Below, in pieces: positions 16,029 through 24,721 of a DNA stretch of 47,707 nucleotides. Within the stretch, counting starts at the first letter, position 1; every line of letters begins with the position of its first letter. This DNA comes from Candidatus Epulonipiscium sp. Lineage in GTDB: Bacteria; Bacillota_A; Clostridia; Lachnospirales; Cellulosilyticaceae. The notes under the pieces are model-generated. The model made no database searches. It was not told the origin of the DNA and was given only the letters and a program-made list of their open reading frames with translations. Made by a program: the position numbers and the translations under genes. The stretch covers positions 1-47,707 of the forward strand of contig DUUM01000112.1 of NCBI GenBank assembly GCA_012841565.1, read 5' to 3'.

Positions 16029-17042
16029 ATGACATATAAGGAAGTATTAAAACAAGCAAGGGAGAATCTGAACGGAAGTTGCAGAGTCTGCCCAGTATGT
16101 AATGGTAAGGCTTGTGCAGGAGAAGTACCAGGGATGGGTGGTAAAGGAACCGGACAAGCCTTTATGGCAAACATAGAGGCTCTTAAGAAGCATCAATTAA
16201 ATATGCGGGTATTACATAAATGTACGAATCCAGATACGTCCATTGAGCTATTTGGAAAGAAGATGGGTATTCCTGTATTTGCTGCACCTGTATCTGGCAC
16301 AACCCTTAATATGGGTGGGAAGTTTACAGAGGAAGAATATATCGCATGGGTTATTGGCGGATGCCTTGATGCGGGTATTTATCCAATGGTTGGTGATACC
16401 GCCATTGACGCATTTTTAGTAGCCAACTTAGCAGCCCTTCAAAAGGCAGATGGTAATGGTATTGCTATTATTAAGCCATGGAAAAATGAAGAAGTGATTC
16501 AAAAAATTCGTATGGCAGAAGCAGCAGGTGCCTATGCAGTGGGAATGGATATTGATGCAGCTGGTTTAATTACCCTTGCACTACACGGAAAGCCAGTTGG
16601 CCCTAAGTCAGTGGAGGATATAAAAGAAATCGTAGAAAGCACACAGTTACCTTTTATACTAAAGGGTATTATGACAGCTGATGAAGCAGAGCTAGCAGTA
16701 CAGGCTGGCGTTGCGGCTATTGTTGTATCCAATCATGGTGGACGGGTCTTAGACCAAACACCTGGCACGGCAGATGTGCTTCCAGAGATCGCAGCTAAAG
16801 TAAAAGGAAGAGTCAAAATACTAGTTGATGGGGGCGTTAGAACGGGGGTAGATGTGCTTAAGATGATTGCCCTTGGGGCAGATGCAGTCTTAATCGGAAG
16901 ACCCTTTGTAACAGCTTCCTTTGGGGGGCAAACAGAGGGTGTTACAACTTATATCAAGGGGATTGAAGATGACCTTAAATCTGCGATGATCTTAACAGGA
17001 TGCAATTCTATAGGAGACATTACAAGTAGAGTGATTGCTTAG
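16029..17042 (+). CDS. FMN-dependent alpha-hydroxyacid dehydrogenase (lactate/glycolate oxidase family)
   Basis: The 337-residue enzyme has the FMN barrel of the lactate/glycolate oxidase family: 'FAAPVSG', 'LKGIMTADEAELAVQAG' with the FMN-contacting Lys, the catalytic base His236 in SNHGGR, and 'VDGGVRTGVDVLKMIALGAD' plus 'LIGRP' for phosphate binding. Unlike classical members it starts with a cysteine cluster, C18-x2-C21-x2-C24-x4-C29, in CRVCPVCNGKAC, followed by a Gly-rich GMGGKGTG. This could ligate an iron-sulfur cluster passing electrons to a carrier instead of O2; that is my inference. The start is the ATG at 16029 behind AGGTGG, not the GTG at 16020. It lies downstream of the CstA gene, so lactate-pyruvate chemistry is plausible. 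Confidence 0.88.
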   Translation: MTYKEVLKQARENLNGSCRVCPVCNGKACAGEVPGMGGKGTGQAFMANIEALKKHQLNMRVLHKCTNPDTSIELFGKKMGIPVFAAPVSGTTLNMGGKFTEEEYIAWVIGGCLDAGIYPMVGDTAIDAFLVANLAALQKADGNGIAIIKPWKNEEVIQKIRMAEAAGAYAVGMDIDAAGLITLALHGKPVGPKSVEDIKEIVESTQLPFILKGIMTADEAELAVQAGVAAIVVSNHGGRVLDQTPGTADVLPEIAAKVKGRVKILVDGGVRTGVDVLKMIALGADAVLIGRPFVTASFGGQTEGVTTYIKGIEDDLKSAMILTGCNSIGDITSRVIA

Positions 17043-17070
17043 GGGATTTGAATACTAGATACTTTAATTG

Positions 17071-17099
17071 CCTACCCAGAAAAGGGTAGGTGTTTTTTT
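17071..17099 (+). terminator. Terminator after the hydroxyacid dehydrogenase
   Basis: CCTACCC (17071-17077), a six-base loop, GGGTAGG (17084-17090), then TGTTTTTTT. Textbook intrinsic terminator. Confidence 0.93.
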
Positions 17100-17127
17100 G
17101 GAGTAAAACATTTAATTTAAATATTAA

Positions 17128-17145
17128 TGTAAAGTGTGCTTGACA
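17128..17145 (+). promoter_or_regulatory. Upstream operator copy of the XRE cassette
   Basis: TGTAAAGT-GT-GCTTGACA is an imperfect copy (6 of 8 in the right arm) of the perfect palindrome at 17174-17191. Its right arm contains the whole -35 hexamer. Confidence 0.65.
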
Positions 17146-17168
17146 TGTAAGGTATGAAATAGTATACT
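17140..17168 (+). promoter_or_regulatory. Sigma-A-type promoter of the XRE cassette
   Basis: TTGACA (17140-17145), a 17-base spacer and TATACT (17163-17168). This near-consensus promoter lies between two operator copies. Confidence 0.85.
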
Positions 17169-17173
17169 AAGGA

Positions 17174-17191
17174 TGTAAAGTAGACTTTACA
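17174..17191 (+). promoter_or_regulatory. Perfect palindromic operator of the XRE cassette
   Basis: TGTAAAGT-AG-ACTTTACA, 8-bp perfect arms, beginning five bases after the -10 box and so covering the transcription start. Together with the copy at 17128-17145 it fits autorepression by the XRE protein encoded 27 bases downstream. Confidence 0.78.
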
Positions 17192-17217
17192 AAAAGGAAG
17201 AGGAGGTATCTTAAATT

Positions 17218-17418
17218 GTGAAGAATAGGCTAGAGGAAATTAGAAAGCAAAGAGAGATTAGTCAGCAAGAAATGGCTACGATTTTGGAGGTTTCAAGACA
17301 AACAATCAGTTCATTAGAAAATGGTAGATATAATCCATCTATTATTTTAGCCTTTAAGATTGCTAGATATTTTGATATGTCAATTGAAGAAATTTTTATT
17401 TATGAGGAGGAAGAATAA
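17218..17418 (+). CDS. XRE-family helix-turn-helix regulator (small)
   Basis: The 66-residue protein is a single Cro/C1-type DNA-binding domain: 'RLEEIRKQREISQQEMATILEV' and 'SRQTISSLENGRYNPSIILAFKIARYFDMSIEEIF'. This group of tiny regulators usually sits in front of a small membrane protein gene, as here. It starts at GTG 17218 behind GAGGAGG. Its stop overlaps the next ATG (TAATG), so the two are translationally coupled. The promoter between two palindromes suggests it represses its own operon. Confidence 0.9.
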   Translation: MKNRLEEIRKQREISQQEMATILEVSRQTISSLENGRYNPSIILAFKIARYFDMSIEEIFIYEEEE

Positions 17419-17855
17419 TGTTTTGCAAATCAATTAAACATAAAGGGTTTTGGTATGTATTAGTTGTTGTAGGTATTATGGCGCTAATAGTTGGAACAAT
17501 AGGTCCTAAGATTATACCAGTTGAGCAAAATAATGTAGATATGTTAATGGGGATGTTTGTTGGGTTAGGGAGTGTATTTACGATCATAGGGGGTATTAAG
17601 TTAACTTATTATAAGAAAATTTCTGATGAAAAATTAAAGAAAGAAGAAATCGAATTACATGATGAAAGAAATATTCAAGTACTAAGAGCTGCCAATAGTG
17701 TTGCAAATGCTACTGCGACAATTCTTTTTGCAACAATGACTTTTATATTTGCAGGTCTTAATTATATCGTTCCAGCTTTTATTTCTCTTGGAGCAATGAC
17801 CATCCAGCAGTTAATATTTTTTATAGCAAAAAAGCTGATTAATAAAAAAATGTAA
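17418..17855 (+). CDS. Four-helix membrane protein coupled to the XRE regulator
   Basis: This 145-residue protein has helices at about 10-30 and 42-62, a charged cytoplasmic stretch (YYKKISDEKLKKEEIELHDERN), then two more helices (about 90-135) and a basic tail. The 'HDERN...A' motif between helix pairs is seen in DUF2178-like membrane proteins that accompany XRE regulators; I am not certain of the family. It is translated from the ATG overlapping the regulator's stop. A partner that senses membrane or ligand state and signals to the regulator is a reasonable guess but unproven. Confidence 0.75.
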   Translation: MFCKSIKHKGFWYVLVVVGIMALIVGTIGPKIIPVEQNNVDMLMGMFVGLGSVFTIIGGIKLTYYKKISDEKLKKEEIELHDERNIQVLRAANSVANATATILFATMTFIFAGLNYIVPAFISLGAMTIQQLIFFIAKKLINKKM

Positions 17856-17888
17856 TGATGCTCGTTCTTTATAAGGGTCATTTTTGGA

Positions 17889-17924
17889 AAAGGGCTGCTC
17901 TCAATATAATGGGTGCAGCCCTTT
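17889..17924 (+). terminator. Terminator between convergent genes
   Basis: AAAGGGCTGC (17889-17898) and GCAGCCCTTT (17915-17924), 10-bp perfect arms. It lies between the XRE cassette and the convergent chemoreceptor gene and probably serves both. Confidence 0.8.
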
Positions 17925-17933
17925 GTTTAAAGT

Positions 17934-19697
17934 TTAAATCTTAAATTGTTGAATATGTTCCTCAAGAGTAATGGCCATATGAGCCATGGTTTGGTTTGCA
18001 TCTGCCATTTCTTGAATAGCAACAGTTTGTTCTTCAGAAGAGGCAGCGATTTCTTCACTACCGGCTGCGGCTTGCTCAGCGACACTTGCAATATTAGTAA
18101 CAGCATCACCAATTTCGATTGCGCTATTATCTAAAGCTTGAGCCGATGATGTAACTGTTCCAATAGCCTGAGAAATTAAGGACATAACATCAAAGATTTC
18201 ATCAAAGGACTGAACCGTATTTAATAGGGCTACTTCTTGTTCTTCAATAGCTTGATCGGTTGCTTTGATTTCAATAACGGAATTATCAATGGTCATTTGT
18301 AACTCTTTGATAATCTGACCGATTTGGTCAACGGAATGACCTGACTGCTCAGCTAATTTCCTAATTTCTTGTGCTACTACGGCGAATCCTCTACCTGATT
18401 CACCTGCTCTAGCAGCCTCAATGGTAGCATTTAAAGACAATAGATTAGTTTGATCGGCAAAACTACTAATAACTTCTAGAATCTGGCCTATTTCTAAAGA
18501 TTTTTGTGATAATTGGTTGATTGCAGCATTAAGATTTTCACCTGCTACTTTATTTTTATTCATAGTTTCTTGCTGCACAGCAATGGAATTTTTGCCGCTA
18601 TAGAGTTTGTCGTGTGCAGTCTCAGCAAGTTGATTTGAATCATTCATTTCATTTCTAATACTATTAATCTCCCTAATAATCTGATCTACTTTATTATTAA
18701 CAATATCAGCTGAAATGGATTGTTCTGTTGCGCCTTGGGCCATGTCAGAAATAGCGATAGCAACCTGCTCAGAGCTAATGCTAATTTCGTTAGAAGATAC
18801 CCTTATGCCATCTGATGAGATGGCAATTAATCCACTTAACTCTTTTATTTTTGTAACCAAAGAATTAATTTTAGTAATCATAGAATTCATTGCCTGAGAC
18901 ATTTGTCCTATTTCATCCTTGGTTTTTATATTACTAACAACAGTAAAGTCGCCTGTTTCTACTTTGTTAAGTACCTGAATAAAGGTTTTGATTGGCCTTG
19001 AAATTGCCAGTGAAAAATAAACTGAGATAAGGGAAGCTATTGAAATGGCAATAATGGCCAGTATAGTGAAGCTCATTAATGTTGTTTGTAATGCTTTTTG
19101 CTGATAACCTTTTTGAGCCATAACTTCGGTGTCAATATCATCTATATAGTTACCTGTCCCAATAACCCAGTCAAAAGGTTCGAAATACATTGAAAAGGCT
19201 CTTTTTGGAAGAGGTTCAGTTTCGCCACTTTTGGGAAACCAGTATGTCGAATATCCACCCTCTTCGCTCATAGCATTTCCGATAATATCTTTCATATAAA
19301 AATTCCCTTTTAAATCTTGAGCATCTATTCTATTTGTTCCCTCGGTATCGTTTCCAAGTAAAACGACATTGGTACCATCGGTTTTATCAGCCCAGAAGTA
19401 TCCACTTTCACCATATTTCGTATTACGCACTAAATCTGCACCTATTTGTTTTGCCTGTTCTAAGGTAAGCTCTCCTTTGTGGTGTTTGGTCTCTAATTCG
19501 TCTAACATAGATATAACGGTTTGAACCTCATTTCGTATTCGGGTGTCGAAATCATCTCTCAATTGAGTTTCAAAAGTTATAAGATTGTGTTTGTTTATTT
19601 TAGTAATGGAATAAATAGATGATCCGCCAATGAGAAGGAGTAAGATCATATTTCCCAGGACAGCAATGCTGACTATTTTCGTACTTATCTTTTTCAT
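17934..19697 (-). CDS. Methyl-accepting chemotaxis protein with single Cache sensor
   Basis: The 587-residue chemoreceptor has an N-terminal membrane helix (about 8-30) and an extracellular single-Cache domain (about 35-190, with [19 protein letters not shown] and '[17 protein letters not shown]', the sCache_2 hallmark). A second helix (about 200-225), a HAMP domain (to about 285) and the cytoplasmic signalling domain with the hairpin tip '[20 protein letters not shown]' follow. Such domains bind small organic acids; lactate, pyruvate or acetate are typical, and the neighbouring hydroxyacid/pyruvate genes make these plausible ligands. It is monocistronic, convergent with the XRE cassette. The start has AGGAGGCG upstream on the minus strand. 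Confidence 0.95.
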   Translation of the reverse strand: MKKISTKIVSIAVLGNMILLLLIGGSSIYSITKINKHNLITFETQLRDDFDTRIRNEVQTVISMLDELETKHHKGELTLEQAKQIGADLVRNTKYGESGYFWADKTDGTNVVLLGNDTEGTNRIDAQDLKGNFYMKDIIGNAMSEEGGYSTYWFPKSGETEPLPKRAFSMYFEPFDWVIGTGNYIDDIDTEVMAQKGYQQKALQTTLMSFTILAIIAISIASLISVYFSLAISRPIKTFIQVLNKVETGDFTVVSNIKTKDEIGQMSQAMNSMITKINSLVTKIKELSGLIAISSDGIRVSSNEISISSEQVAIAISDMAQGATEQSISADIVNNKVDQIIREINSIRNEMNDSNQLAETAHDKLYSGKNSIAVQQETMNKNKVAGENLNAAINQLSQKSLEIGQILEVISSFADQTNLLSLNATIEAARAGESGRGFAVVAQEIRKLAEQSGHSVDQIGQIIKELQMTIDNSVIEIKATDQAIEEQEVALLNTVQSFDEIFDVMSLISQAIGTVTSSAQALDNSAIEIGDAVTNIASVAEQAAAGSEEIAASSEEQTVAIQEMADANQTMAHMAITLEEHIQQFKI

Positions 19698-19882
19698 AAT
19701 TTTCGCCTCCTAACAACTTATGTATGAGTAAATTACCTTGCTTCTATATGATTATAATAACATAATAATTAGAGAAAAGATACATCTATGGTTTATACTA
19801 TAGTACAACTTTTGCAAGTTACTTTTGGAAGCATGAAATTTTTCGAAAATTAGTATATAATGAGAAAGAAGGAGTTAAAATA

Positions 19883-20656
19883 ATGAATTATAAAATAATA
19901 ACAAAAAATAAAATAAGATATATTACAATTCCAGAGCTAACCCGGTTAGGCCTTAACAACTGTTTTACAACACGGGATATGGATATAGGCATTAGAACTA
20001 ATCCTTCTATCTTGGATATTAAAAATAACTTAATCTTAATTAATGAAACCTTAGATATAACCCCTAAGGTTATCTTTGGAGGTGTTCAAACCCACTCCAA
20101 AAATATTATGAGTGTTTTAGATATACACCAAGGGGAAGAAAATGATGTAGGCAGGTTCGTTCCTGATACGGATGGGTTGGTGACTAACATTGAAGATCTA
20201 GCTTTATTCACCACCTATGCAGACTGCACGCCCATTATATTATTTGACTCTGTTAAAAAGGTTCACGGGAATGTTCATTCGGGTTGGAGAGGTACACTTC
20301 AAAGAATTGGAAAAGAAGCGGTCAATAGAATGGTGGCGGATTATGGTTGTAACCCTGAACATATTATAGCCATTGTAGGTCCCAGTATTGGGAAAGATGA
20401 TTTTGAGGTCGAATCAGATGTTATGCAGCAGTTCCAGGATGAATTTGATTTTCATGATCAGATTATAAGGCAAAAAGATGATATAAAATATCTAATTGAC
20501 ATACAGAAAACCAACAAAAGAATCTTACTAGAAAGTGGGATTCAAGAGAAAAACATTACGGTTATAGACTTATCTACCAAGTCAAATCCTATGCTTCATT
20601 CATATAGGCGAGATGGTAGTGAATTTGGACTTATGGGGTGTATTACCTGCTTATAA
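19883..20656 (+). CDS. pgeF: PgeF/YfiH-type laccase-domain protein (purine nucleoside phosphorylase family)
   Basis: This 257-residue protein belongs to the YfiH/LACC1 family of multi-copper-oxidase-like fold proteins. The metal-binding residues are visible: His71 in QTHS, Cys115 in YADCTPI and His132 in VHSGWRG. Homologues act as zinc-dependent adenosine deaminase/purine phosphorylase, and E. coli YfiH is linked to peptidoglycan precursor editing (PgeF). In Bacillota the gene often lies near cell-division genes, but not here. The start follows AGAAGGAG. A -10 box TATAAT lies at 19856-19861 without a clear -35. Confidence 0.9.
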   Translation: MNYKIITKNKIRYITIPELTRLGLNNCFTTRDMDIGIRTNPSILDIKNNLILINETLDITPKVIFGGVQTHSKNIMSVLDIHQGEENDVGRFVPDTDGLVTNIEDLALFTTYADCTPIILFDSVKKVHGNVHSGWRGTLQRIGKEAVNRMVADYGCNPEHIIAIVGPSIGKDDFEVESDVMQQFQDEFDFHDQIIRQKDDIKYLIDIQKTNKRILLESGIQEKNITVIDLSTKSNPMLHSYRRDGSEFGLMGCITCL

Positions 20657-20731
20657 GAACTTATGAATGGGTGCTAAATAGAATGATTCGTTTTATCATA
20701 CAATAATGAGAATAAGAAAAGGGGAACTCAA

Positions 20732-21550
20732 ATGAAATATGTAGAAAAGACACTAAAGATTGAAACGATGTCAGAATCAGTACAGCTATGTGGTTATATT
20801 CCAGATAATTGTGAGGAAATTAATATAAACCGGAAACGACCTGCTGTTTTAATTCTTCCAGGTGGGGGGTACCAAATGGTATCAGAAAGAGAGAGAGAGC
20901 CTGTTGCGTTTAAATTTTTGGGAGAAGGCATATGTGCTTTTACGCTAAAATATACGGTAGAACCTACAACTGTATTTCCACAAGCCCTATGTGAGGCTGC
21001 ACTTGCAATGGATTATATTAGAACACATGCAAAAGAATATAATATTGATGAGAATAACATTGCAGTTTGTGGATTTTCAGCCGGTGGCCATTTAGCGACG
21101 ACCTTAGGTGCATTTTGGGATAAAGATTTTGTAAAAGATATTATAGGAAAGGATAAAAAAACACGTCCAGATAAAGTGATTTTATCTTATCCAGTTATTA
21201 GTTCAGGCGAGTATGCTCATAGAGGTTCTTTTGAAAACTTGCTAGGTGATAAAAAAGATGACTTAAAGAGTCTAGAATTTCTTTCAATGGAAAAGCAAGT
21301 TACAAAAGAATTTCCACCAGTTTTCATTTGGCACACTTTTGAAGATGATGCAGTCCCTGTACTCAATAGTATATTATTTGCAAAATCACTAGGGGAAAAC
21401 AATGTTTTGACAGAAATGCATATTTACCCTAAAGGTGGACATGGGCTATCACTAGGGAATCATTTAGTATACGGAGATAAGGATTATAGCTACAAGCATG
21501 AAAGTAGTGAATGGATTGATAAAGCAGTTAATTTTATCTATAGATACTAA
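20732..21550 (+). CDS. Alpha/beta hydrolase, acetyl-esterase type
   Basis: The 272-residue enzyme has the fold of BD-FAE/acetyl xylan esterase-like hydrolases. An oxyanion-hole loop ILPGGGYQMVS (about 41-51) replaces the usual HG, the nucleophile is Ser116 in CGFSAGGH, the acid Asp is in 'HTFEDDAVPV', and the catalytic His is in 'YPKGGHGLSLG'. No signal peptide is seen, so it acts in the cytoplasm, probably deacetylating imported oligosaccharides or small esters. It stands alone between pgeF and the helicase gene. The start follows AAAAGGGGAA. Confidence 0.87.
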   Translation: MKYVEKTLKIETMSESVQLCGYIPDNCEEININRKRPAVLILPGGGYQMVSEREREPVAFKFLGEGICAFTLKYTVEPTTVFPQALCEAALAMDYIRTHAKEYNIDENNIAVCGFSAGGHLATTLGAFWDKDFVKDIIGKDKKTRPDKVILSYPVISSGEYAHRGSFENLLGDKKDDLKSLEFLSMEKQVTKEFPPVFIWHTFEDDAVPVLNSILFAKSLGENNVLTEMHIYPKGGHGLSLGNHLVYGDKDYSYKHESSEWIDKAVNFIYRY

Positions 21551-21572
21551 GCACATTAGGTTCTATAGTTTG

Positions 21573-21613
21573 AACACAAAGTCTTATGCTATAAAAGCAT
21601 AAGGCTTTGTGTT
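21573..21613 (+). terminator. Hairpin after the esterase gene
   Basis: 18-bp arms (21573-21590 and 21596-21613) with one G-T wobble and a five-base loop. No T tract follows, so termination may be weak. Confidence 0.6.
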
Positions 21614-21697
21614 GTGTAGTATTAAATAAAGATGGAAATAAAAACGTATACTGTGGTAAAATACAATATAAGCTAGTACAAAAGAAATGAGGACACA

Positions 21698-22744
21698 ATG
21701 GAAAATAATTTTACGGATATAGGAATAAGTAAAGAACTACAAGAGGTATTAAAGAAGAGCGGGATATCTACACCAACTCCGATTCAAGTACTTACCATAC
21801 CCAAAATAATGGCAGGGAAAGATATTTCAGCTAAAGCTCAAACAGGAACGGGCAAGACTCTAGCCTTTATGCTACCCCTATTTGAAAAAATAGACATAAG
21901 TAAAGGATATACTCAGGCCCTTATCATAACACCAACTCGCGAACTTGCCATTCAAATAACAGAAGAGGCAAAAAAGCTTACGAAATATAAAGATGTAGGT
22001 ATACTAGCCGTTTATGGTGGGCAAGATGTAAAAAAACAAAAACAAAAATTAAAAAAAGGTCTAGAACTAATTATAGCTACCCCAGGTCGATTACTCGATC
22101 ATATAGAACAAGGAACCACAGATTTATCTAAAATAGAGACTTTAATTATAGATGAAGCTGATGAGATTATTAATATGGGATTTTTTAAAGATGTAGGGAT
22201 TATTATTAATAAAACACCAAAATCTAGACAGACACTTTTGTTTTCGGCAACTATGCCAAAAAAACTGGCCAATATGGTTGCAGATGTTATGAAAAATCCT
22301 CAAAGTCTAGTAGCTAAAGAAGACGATATTTTAGATGAGCAAATAGAAGAAATTATGATTCATACGACCCATAGGAAAAAGCTAGATGATTTATGCCATT
22401 ACTTAGATGAAAACAACCCTTTTATGGCTATTATATTTTGTAGAACCAAGCGAAGAGTTAATGAGTTAACGACAAATCTTATTCAAAGAGGATATAATGT
22501 AGATGAGCTCCATGGGGATTTAACCCAGGGAAAAAGAGAAAGGACTATGAAAAAGTTCAGAGCCATGGAAACTCAGTATTTAATTGCTACAGATGTAGCG
22601 GCAAGAGGCCTTGATATAGAAGGCATAACCCACGTGTTTAACTATGATGAGCCAGAAGAGGATATTAAATATACACACAGAATAGGTAGGACAGGTAGAG
22701 CAGGAGAAAAAGGGATAGCAGTTACGTTTATAGTTAAGGAATAA
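21698..22744 (+). CDS. DEAD-box RNA helicase, minimal core
   Basis: The 348-residue helicase has the Q motif (GISTPTPIQ, 22-30), Walker A AQTGTGKT (47-54), PTRELA, TPGR, DEAD (near 150), SAT in 'LLFSATMPKK', and domain 2 motifs 'IIFCRTKRR', 'ATDVAARGLDIEG' and 'HRIGRTGRAG'. It unwinds short RNA duplexes using ATP, typically in ribosome assembly, RNA decay or cold adaptation. It ends about ten residues after motif VI, with no C-terminal RNA-binding extension, so it is shorter than CshA/DbpA-type proteins. The frame is intact. Confidence 0.93.
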   Translation: MENNFTDIGISKELQEVLKKSGISTPTPIQVLTIPKIMAGKDISAKAQTGTGKTLAFMLPLFEKIDISKGYTQALIITPTRELAIQITEEAKKLTKYKDVGILAVYGGQDVKKQKQKLKKGLELIIATPGRLLDHIEQGTTDLSKIETLIIDEADEIINMGFFKDVGIIINKTPKSRQTLLFSATMPKKLANMVADVMKNPQSLVAKEDDILDEQIEEIMIHTTHRKKLDDLCHYLDENNPFMAIIFCRTKRRVNELTTNLIQRGYNVDELHGDLTQGKRERTMKKFRAMETQYLIATDVAARGLDIEGITHVFNYDEPEEDIKYTHRIGRTGRAGEKGIAVTFIVKE

Positions 22745-22801
22745 TAGAATAGAGTAAGAAAACAGAGTAGAATGAGAAGCTAGAATGAAGGAGAAGGTAA
22801 A

Positions 22802-24571
22802 ATGAAGGGAAGAAAGATAGCAGTATTTAGTATGTTAATATTAATCAGTATAACAATGATTTTAACCCAAGCATTAGAGAGTAAAGAAGCCAAACAAGTA
22901 GAGGTCAATGAACAAGAGATTCAGCAACAGGCAAAGCTTCTAGGTGTGCCGGAGTCAATTACTCATAAAATATATGACATGATAACAAATACAGATACTA
23001 GCATGAATTACAGGAGAACAGGACCTGTTATTGTTCAAGATACCAAAAGTCCATTATTATTTACGGAGCTAAGTAGTCCTAAATGGGATTATAATGATGG
23101 AATGGCATTTAGGATTTGGCGAAGCAATCCAACGGCAGAAGATAACTACAAAAATAGTAGGACTTATATTGATTTAATCTGTTGGGAAACAACCTTATAT
23201 GGGGATTCAAGACATGAAGTTAATAGTTCATTAGCAGTAACTTTTAATGGGACATTAGAATATGATCCCTATACAAGGCTGTTAAAGAATGCAAATCAAG
23301 CAGTATTAGGTGACAGGGCCCCCTTTGAGATGGGGAATATCACTCTAACTCAGAGCTTACCTGAGGAAGATGAGGAGGTTGCCTTTACAAAGGCGTATAT
23401 AAAAACATCAAACTTGATTTCTAAGAATAATAAGACAATCACTACGAATATAAATTCATTAGGAAGCCAAAGCTTACTAAACGAAAATCAATTAAAAGGT
23501 GAGGTACCATTTTATGATTTATCAAATGATATTAAGCAGTTAAAGTCATTTGAAATGAAGGTGCCACACAAGACCTCTATAGGCCTTATTAAAAAAGAGA
23601 ACATAGATGAAAATTTTTCAGATAATATGCTTGGAGGACATGGCATAAGCATTGTATCGAGGTTTGAAGATCCAAAGGATGACAAAGGGGTGCCTTTAAA
23701 AGTAGCCTGGGAATTTGATATATATGATGGTGTAACAGATAAGTATTATTCCTCAGAGAATAGTAAAGAAATCCTAACCGAAGCCCAAACAAACCCTACT
23801 AAAAAAGATGGATTTGAGAATCAAGCTAAGGCGTTAGGGGTTCCAACATCAATCATTTCTGAAGTTCATAATATATTAAAAGATACAAATTCAGATATAG
23901 ATTATAGCAAAACAGGCCCAGTTCAGCTTACAGATGAAGAATCAGTATTGATAGGGAATAGTATTGATAGGTGGGCATATAGGGTTTGGAAATCAGATGT
24001 TTTGGACGATAGCAAAGTATATATAGACTTATTGTGCTGGAATACCTATACATATCCGTTTAACCAGTCTCATGCAGAGAGTAAGATTACCATGACTTTT
24101 AATGGCACACTAGAATATGACCTAGACACAGAAATCCTAAAAAATGCAAATAGCAAAGGATTAGGGCATGATGTGCCTTTTGAAATGAGAGAAATAGCTA
24201 TGACACACAACATAGGTGCTGAAAAGATAGACATGACGACAATGGTAGACCTAGCAGAATATAATCCGGAAAAGCATGATAAGCCAGAGGTACTGCTCAT
24301 GACGTTTCCTATAGATTATAGTCGCAATGATGATGGCGACAAATCTGTTTTTAACTTAGATTTAAGCCTAGCTAGACCGCTGGTAAGTGGGGCAGATAAA
24401 GATTTTATAAGAATAGACTCAAGATTTGCTTCTGAAGATCTGACTACAGCAACTGGAATATTAGATGCACAGTGGAGATTTAAAATATATGATAGAGCAA
24501 CAGAAGAATACTGTTTAGATGGAGAAGAAATTGCGCAACGTATAACATTAACATTAGGAAGTGAAAGATAG
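22802..24571 (+). CDS. Unrecognised exported protein with two tandem repeats
   Basis: I do not recognise this 589-residue protein. It has a basic, hydrophobic N-terminus (about 1-25, MKGRKIAVFSMLILISITMI) that should be a signal peptide or anchor, with no lipobox. The rest is an internal duplication: unit 1 from about residue 43 and unit 2 from about 338. Matching segments are QAKLLGVPESI and QAKALGVPTSI, 'YRRTGPV' and 'YSKTGPV', 'RTYIDLICWET' and 'KVYIDLLCWNT', 'VTFNGTLEYDPYT' and 'MTFNGTLEYDLDT', 'LLKNANQAVLG' and 'ILKNANSKGLG', and 'APFEM' and 'VPFEM'. Each unit also ends with a 'R-F...W-F/W-R-F-...-IYD-T' element. It is acidic, probably beta-rich and extracellular. It follows the helicase gene by 57 bases. 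The start follows AAGGAGAAGG. Confidence 0.8.
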   Translation: MKGRKIAVFSMLILISITMILTQALESKEAKQVEVNEQEIQQQAKLLGVPESITHKIYDMITNTDTSMNYRRTGPVIVQDTKSPLLFTELSSPKWDYNDGMAFRIWRSNPTAEDNYKNSRTYIDLICWETTLYGDSRHEVNSSLAVTFNGTLEYDPYTRLLKNANQAVLGDRAPFEMGNITLTQSLPEEDEEVAFTKAYIKTSNLISKNNKTITTNINSLGSQSLLNENQLKGEVPFYDLSNDIKQLKSFEMKVPHKTSIGLIKKENIDENFSDNMLGGHGISIVSRFEDPKDDKGVPLKVAWEFDIYDGVTDKYYSSENSKEILTEAQTNPTKKDGFENQAKALGVPTSIISEVHNILKDTNSDIDYSKTGPVQLTDEESVLIGNSIDRWAYRVWKSDVLDDSKVYIDLLCWNTYTYPFNQSHAESKITMTFNGTLEYDLDTEILKNANSKGLGHDVPFEMREIAMTHNIGAEKIDMTTMVDLAEYNPEKHDKPEVLLMTFPIDYSRNDDGDKSVFNLDLSLARPLVSGADKDFIRIDSRFASEDLTTATGILDAQWRFKIYDRATEEYCLDGEEIAQRITLTLGSER

Positions 24572-24623
24572 CTAGAGTAAGTAGATGCAAATATTACTTT
24601 ATTAAAATAGAATTAATCTAAAT

Positions 24624-24655
24624 AAATTCCCTCATAATGATGTGAGGGAATTTTT
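24624..24655 (+). terminator. Terminator after the duplicated exported protein
   Basis: AAATTCCCTCA (24624-24634) and TGAGGGAATTT (24643-24653), an eight-base loop, T tract to 24655. It ends two bases before the next promoter's -35. Confidence 0.9.
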
Positions 24656-24656
24656 A

Positions 24657-24699
24657 TTGACACAAAGTTGTTATATCTGTTATACTACAAATATAACAA
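24657..24699 (+). promoter_or_regulatory. Promoter and operator of the GntR/DUF1648 pair
   Basis: TTGACA (24657-24662) with TATACT (24681-24686, 18-base spacer). A perfect inverted repeat, TTGTTATAT (24668-24676) and ATATAACAA (24691-24699), brackets the -10 box with a 14-base centre. This fits a self-repressing YtrA-type GntR protein. Confidence 0.78.
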
Positions 24700-24721
24700 G
24701 CGTAATAAAGGTGGTGGAGAA

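Noticed and set aside
17934..19697. Plus-strand frames opposite the chemoreceptor, OYE and MCP genes
   Set aside because: They lie antisense to strongly supported genes, lack ribosome sites and have low-complexity products.
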